From JAHBNG01 sp039028975 (GTDB taxonomy: Bacteria; Chloroflexota; Anaerolineae; Caldilineales; Caldilineaceae), in contig JBCCHB010000005.1 of the NCBI GenBank assembly GCA_039028975.1, positions 124,001 to 188,000 of the forward strand: DNA of 64,000 nucleotides, written 5' to 3'. Below are positions 61,601 through 64,000 of the stretch, in pieces. Under the pieces are notes generated by a model. That model had not been told where the DNA came from. It saw only the letters and a program-made list of their open reading frames with translations, and searched no databases. Numbering within the stretch: the first letter of the stretch is position 1; every line of letters begins with the position of its first letter. The translations under genes were made by a program, and so were the position numbers.

Positions 61601-63540
61601 GAAAGTATAAAGTCGAGCTTGATTAGGTCCAATCCGCCTTCGCCAGACCAAGCGACGCTGCCAGGCTTGGATGACATGGAGGTGGTCTCCGCGGTGGCTT
61701 GCGAGGGATTTATCCCAAAATCATCACCGCCGACGAGGGGCATCCAGCTAGGCAAGGTCTCCTTGGCTTCAAACTTTGGCTCGGGGTAGGTGAAGTTATA
61801 GATGTAGTTGACGATAGGGGCCGCAGGAATCGCTGCAAAGCCGTTATCCTGCTGGGCTGGGGGTGCGCGATTGAGAAGCCAATGGGCCCACTTGGGTTCA
61901 GGAACCGCAGGTATGACCCTGAGTACCGTGGTTTCCACCGTATCTCTCTGACCAATAATGCGCGGGTCTACACCTGTGGCCCAGACTTGCAGCACATTGT
62001 TCTGGCATCCCCCTGTGCCCTGGAAGTCGCTGCCCATGTCGTAAATATGGCTGCCGCCCATCTGGGTACCAGGCTCGGATAGCTCATTTTCATTGAGCTT
62101 GAAGTAGACTTTGCCAAAAGGAGCGCTGCCCTTGCCCGTTAACTCGCCGTTCCAATCCACCTCGACATCAATCTTATTCTGTACGCTGGTTCCATCCAGA
62201 AAAAAGTGGTTTTCTAGCTTGTACTGGGGTTTGATCTTGACGATGACCGGTTTCACATCCACGTAGAGTCCACCTGGCCGCTGGTTGTTGTTATCGTTGG
62301 TCTCGGGAATCTGGTTGGCCGGGTCAATGATGGCGTTGAGTTGCAGACTGGCCGCGCCGCCACCCGCGCCCAAAATCTCGGTTACATCCCAAGAAAACTC
62401 AATGGGCTTGCTATCACCGGGTCCTAGTGGACCAACCGATGTCTCATGGACAACATCGTTTTTGTGCTTGACCTGGACGACGGCACTGGGGACCGTGGCC
62501 CCATCCGTTGCTACGTTTTTGGCAAAAATCTTAATGTTGTTGACGATATATTTGTTGCCCTGCTGCTGCACCTGGTCTTTGTTGATAATAAAGGGGAGAA
62601 TGCCCAGATCGGGGCTATCGTCGATGGTGAGTACAGCCGTTTGGGGGCTGCCCCAGATCGCTCCATCTGTGAGATTGCTGAGCGTAAGATTCACCGTCTC
62701 CGGCCCTTCCAATTCATCATCTACGGCAATGGGGATCGTAAACTGCTTCTGGGTTTCGCCTTCGGCAAAGGTGAGGGTTCCGCTCTGGCTTGTATAGTCC
62801 TGATCGTTGGCAGTGCCGTTGCTCGTGGCATAATCGACCATCACTTCACCTGCCTGGATACCATCACGGACTACCGTGATGGTGGCGCTCCCGGCCTCTT
62901 CTCGCACATCGTACTCGCTTTCGGAGAAGGAGACCACGCCACCCGGTCCATCGGAGAGCTGCCACGTCCAGAAGCAGCGCACGGTGAAGGTGCCTCCGGG
63001 GCCACCATCGAATTCATAGAAGAGTTGAACCGAGCCAGTAGAGTGTTTGGGGCCGATGTAAACGCCTTTTAGGGTGCGCCCCAGCAGGCCGGTAATAGCA
63101 TAGCCAGTGGGTTGCGTTCCGTCGAAATCTTGATCGCTGACAAAGGTATAGCCAGCCGCGCCGCCTTGCCAGGGAAAAATTACCTCTGTCTGGTTGGTAT
63201 AGGTGGATTGCGAACCCGCGGCACAGAGAGCCTCATCTTCTGTGATAACCAGGTGAGAGACGGTCATCGTATAGTCTATCCGGGTGGGTGTACCGCTGGC
63301 GTCGTAGGTGACATCGAACGCAATGGTGTCCGCGGCCGAACCGCCCTCTGTGGCAGGAGTGAGAGTGCCTTCAAAGCGACGAATAGTTCCTTGGGTCTCT
63401 GGGCTTGCTTCTGTAGCAGGGAGAACCACTGCATGTACTGAATCGTGAGAATCGGTTACTGTGAGGATGAAGAAGAGTGCGAAGATTGCTGTGCGGAGAT
63501 AAGTAGAACTTAGGATAAAAACCGGTATTTGACACTTCAT
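58693..63540 (-). CDS. giant secreted CARDB / Calx-beta repeat surface protein
   Basis: 1615 residues with an N-terminal leader (AIFALFFILTVTDSHDSVHA). Residues about 195-305 are a Calx-beta domain (EAGSATITVVRDGIQAGEVM, SGTLTFAEGETQKQFTIPIA). Residues about 310-400 are a CARDB-like domain (ITVPxxNxPETNDNNN-type). The middle, about 850-1250, has sialidase-like beta-propeller repeats (TGADVAPALVYDSEGNRHLL, SGDLHIGYNKT). Near the C-terminus CARDB domains recur (ITEANETNNTISL, VVEVDETNNAKQM, IAELNEGNNLAIR), and it ends EVYLPAIAR, the C-terminal tail often seen on exported Chloroflexota proteins and possibly a sorting signal. Probably cell-surface adhesion or degradation; no catalytic domain recognised. 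Confidence 0.85.
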   Translation of the reverse strand: MKCQIPVFILSSTYLRTAIFALFFILTVTDSHDSVHAVVLPATEASPETQGTIRRFEGTLTPATEGGSAADTIAFDVTYDASGTPTRIDYTMTVSHLVITEDEALCAAGSQSTYTNQTEVIFPWQGGAAGYTFVSDQDFDGTQPTGYAITGLLGRTLKGVYIGPKHSTGSVQLFYEFDGGPGGTFTVRCFWTWQLSDGPGGVVSFSESEYDVREEAGSATITVVRDGIQAGEVMVDYATSNGTANDQDYTSQSGTLTFAEGETQKQFTIPIAVDDELEGPETVNLTLSNLTDGAIWGSPQTAVLTIDDSPDLGILPFIINKDQVQQQGNKYIVNNIKIFAKNVATDGATVPSAVVQVKHKNDVVHETSVGPLGPGDSKPIEFSWDVTEILGAGGGAASLQLNAIIDPANQIPETNDNNNQRPGGLYVDVKPVIVKIKPQYKLENHFFLDGTSVQNKIDVEVDWNGELTGKGSAPFGKVYFKLNENELSEPGTQMGGSHIYDMGSDFQGTGGCQNNVLQVWATGVDPRIIGQRDTVETTVLRVIPAVPEPKWAHWLLNRAPPAQQDNGFAAIPAAPIVNYIYNFTYPEPKFEAKETLPSWMPLVGGDDFGINPSQATAETTSMSSKPGSVAWSGEGGLDLIKLDFILSMSGTGETEFRCMNGAVILAFEESTLKVKMLNQFKSKQLNLRKILGDSLYDDMLNSSSLGWLAGIIGDFAIEINAEAEGEVEFTVKDIGDGEIKPFTAGVGPGDSDSGHFGVFVETSISDTWFGVTYILTGAGDTFVTMQAPANPSYLQQIGASIFAEFVLQSYGFDFTLGGDFGCSIPGGCSLSTVQAASQLNSPGWQPIQRDYAGPAYALFVPTTDAALLQASRQNSPVTINAETTLVSNIYPYPDSSLTIRNDGQRFLAYVHDDTSDPQGRGTEIRVLQGSDSGWNAPIDITADTQPDFNPALTLDKNENGVLVWERSTLPTEITPALDVTFTRSIEIYASSWNGASWNAPISLTNNGLMDYMPKLATGNDGTVMALWHTGDGVDRVGSASYPISLTHAIWDGVNWSTPLNAIPAQESLLDSALGVSTASEAAAVIVKGMATQRTANVLSATELYYSTYDGATWSVLQRLTSNTGADVAPALVYDSEGNRHLLWLQEDSLLWLKNSWNSADAQIIWPASAAGVVGNFRLSAGPNGQLAVVWPGNSDGKSSTAYMRYDPATNRWSAPNHLTTDVALDSAHAAAISASGDLHIGYNKTAITHITRTATISATQMVTIPNTPQLGQSDLNYVTQTPGRDLIFDSLTVTPSNPAPGEAVTVIAVLRNRGDLTALAPQVQIMAGTTAAPLQTLPDVAGGYSQTVQVNMVLPTTNAQHTLLAVADPGEQITEANETNNTISLTTTQPDLHIDLLYTAHSSQALSVTVQVVNGGALDINAPFAVTLYVGHPTTGTQLSSVNMPGLAAGDRFTLTQAADADTLRSVTENRLWAVVDDGDSVVEVDETNNAKQMPLAILPDLSLKGVDVTAGDGRMEVAVHNTGFVSATDILLWIAAGDQPPAMATATYSVTIPTITAAQTQTVTVAMPASNEMWSIKVDPSNTIAELNEGNNLAIRTLNIEDRSSEVYLPAIAR

Positions 63541-63713
63541 AATCTTGACCTTTACTGCTAATAATTATGTAAAGCAAAACTATAAATGATATTCGCTCAT
63601 CTACCAAATGTGTGCAAATGGGCTTTCCGCATTAAACCACAGCATCAATTCACCGGGCATTGAGGCGAATACACATGTGGTCATAGCCTATAGTTCAGAA
63701 TGTGAAACAACAA

Positions 63714-63745
63714 AAAAAGCCAACAGATTGAACTGTTGACTTTTT
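63714..63745 (-). terminator. Rho-independent terminator of tRNA-Asp
   Basis: CAACAG-ATTGAA-CTGTTG stem with flanking A/T pairs and a run of T on the - strand (CTTTTTTTG), about 27 bp after the tRNA 3' end. Confidence 0.75.
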
Positions 63746-63769
63746 CGTATTTTATAAAAATAAAATATA

Positions 63770-63844
63770 GGCGGGAGCGACGAGATTTGAACTCGCGACC
63801 TCCGGCTTGACAGGCCGACATGCTAACCGCTACACCACGCCCCC
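63770..63844 (-). tRNA. tRNA-Asp (anticodon GTC)
   Basis: The cloverleaf is complete. Acceptor GGGGGCG pairs with CGCTCCC (one G-T pair), then D-arm TAGCGGTTAGCA, anticodon stem-loop CGGCCTGTCAAGCCGG with anticodon GTC, and T-arm GAGTTCAAATCTC. The encoded 3' end is GCCT, so CCA is added or only partly encoded. Only intact RNA gene in the window. Confidence 0.95.
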
Positions 63845-64000
63845 TTACTTTCGTTACACATCTGACGTTCCGAGATACTCATTTGTGTAAGTTAAGGAAA
63901 TAATACCATCTGTTGGGGCGGATGTCAAGTCAGCATTTGGCGGATCTTCTTTATGTGCAATCAATTGACAAGCTTTTGATCTAATTGATACATAAAATTG
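63845..64000. other. right edge of the window
   Basis: No gene seen; probably promoter of tRNA-Asp and a downstream flank. Confidence 0.3.

Overview
The window looks like a chromosomal segment of a mesophilic member of the Chloroflexota (Anaerolineae/Caldilinea-like). This is an inference from gene content. Support comes from the many NB-ARC/TPR and CHAT-type STAND proteins, several carbohydrate ABC importers without their own ATPase, expanded phytanoyl-CoA dioxygenase (PhyH) genes, an F420-type (DDN-like) oxidoreductase, and a giant secreted CARDB/Calx-beta protein ending in a YLPAIAR tail typical of exported Chloroflexota proteins. No rRNA, CRISPR array, phage module or intact transposase gene was seen. 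One intact tRNA, Asp(GTC), lies at the right end.

Layout. 0-9 kb: metabolic and hydrolase genes (Asp-box protein running off the left edge, class V aminotransferase, NUDIX, histidine phosphatase, MATE, alkaline-phosphatase-like phosphodiesterase, DinB-like protein). 9-18 kb: single genes mixed with decayed ones (SRPBCC pseudogene with an internal deletion, frameshifted phosphodiester glycosidase, SthA fragment, other fragments) plus a PHP hydrolase/tyrosine phosphatase pair. 18-22 kb: a 1290-residue CHAT-NB-ARC-TPR protein with a palindromic element inserted in frame in its protease domain. 22.9-27.1 kb: a Zrg-like zinc-uptake cluster (His/Asp/Glu-rich lipoprotein, ABC ATPase, FtsX-like permease, DUF3299 lipoprotein). 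29-42 kb: a catabolic island read on the + strand: sugar-type ABC importer, acetyltransferase, three PhyH genes, gamma-glutamyltransferase (frameshifted), M81/MlrC peptidase, two more PhyH genes. 41.7-48.2 kb: ADP-ribosylglycohydrolase, minimal nucleotidyltransferase, C45 acyltransferase and a second ABC importer on the - strand. 48.4-49.5 kb: gene remnants, one broken by an 88-bp MITE with a 9-bp target duplication. 49.5-55.9 kb: two paralogous XRE-NB-ARC-TPR regulators, one fused and one split into two genes, with a 55-residue exported peptide gene between them. 56-58 kb: a DJ-1/PfpI-like protein and a stand-alone nitric oxide synthase oxygenase. 58.7-63.5 kb: the giant secreted protein, then tRNA-Asp.

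The most interesting candidate system is the 49.5-55.9 kb region. XRE DNA-binding plus TPR sensor architecture beside a small secreted propeptide is the hallmark of RRNPP quorum-sensing systems, but here an NB-ARC ATPase sits between the two modules. Other notable signals are two families of roughly 88-bp palindromic elements present twice each, a run of start/stop-overlapping five-codon ORFs in front of an acetyltransferase gene, and the PhyH/GGT/MlrC island. Several genes carry apparent single-base frameshifts; these are either real decay or assembly errors, and raw reads would decide. All functional calls rest on reading motifs by eye, with no database search.
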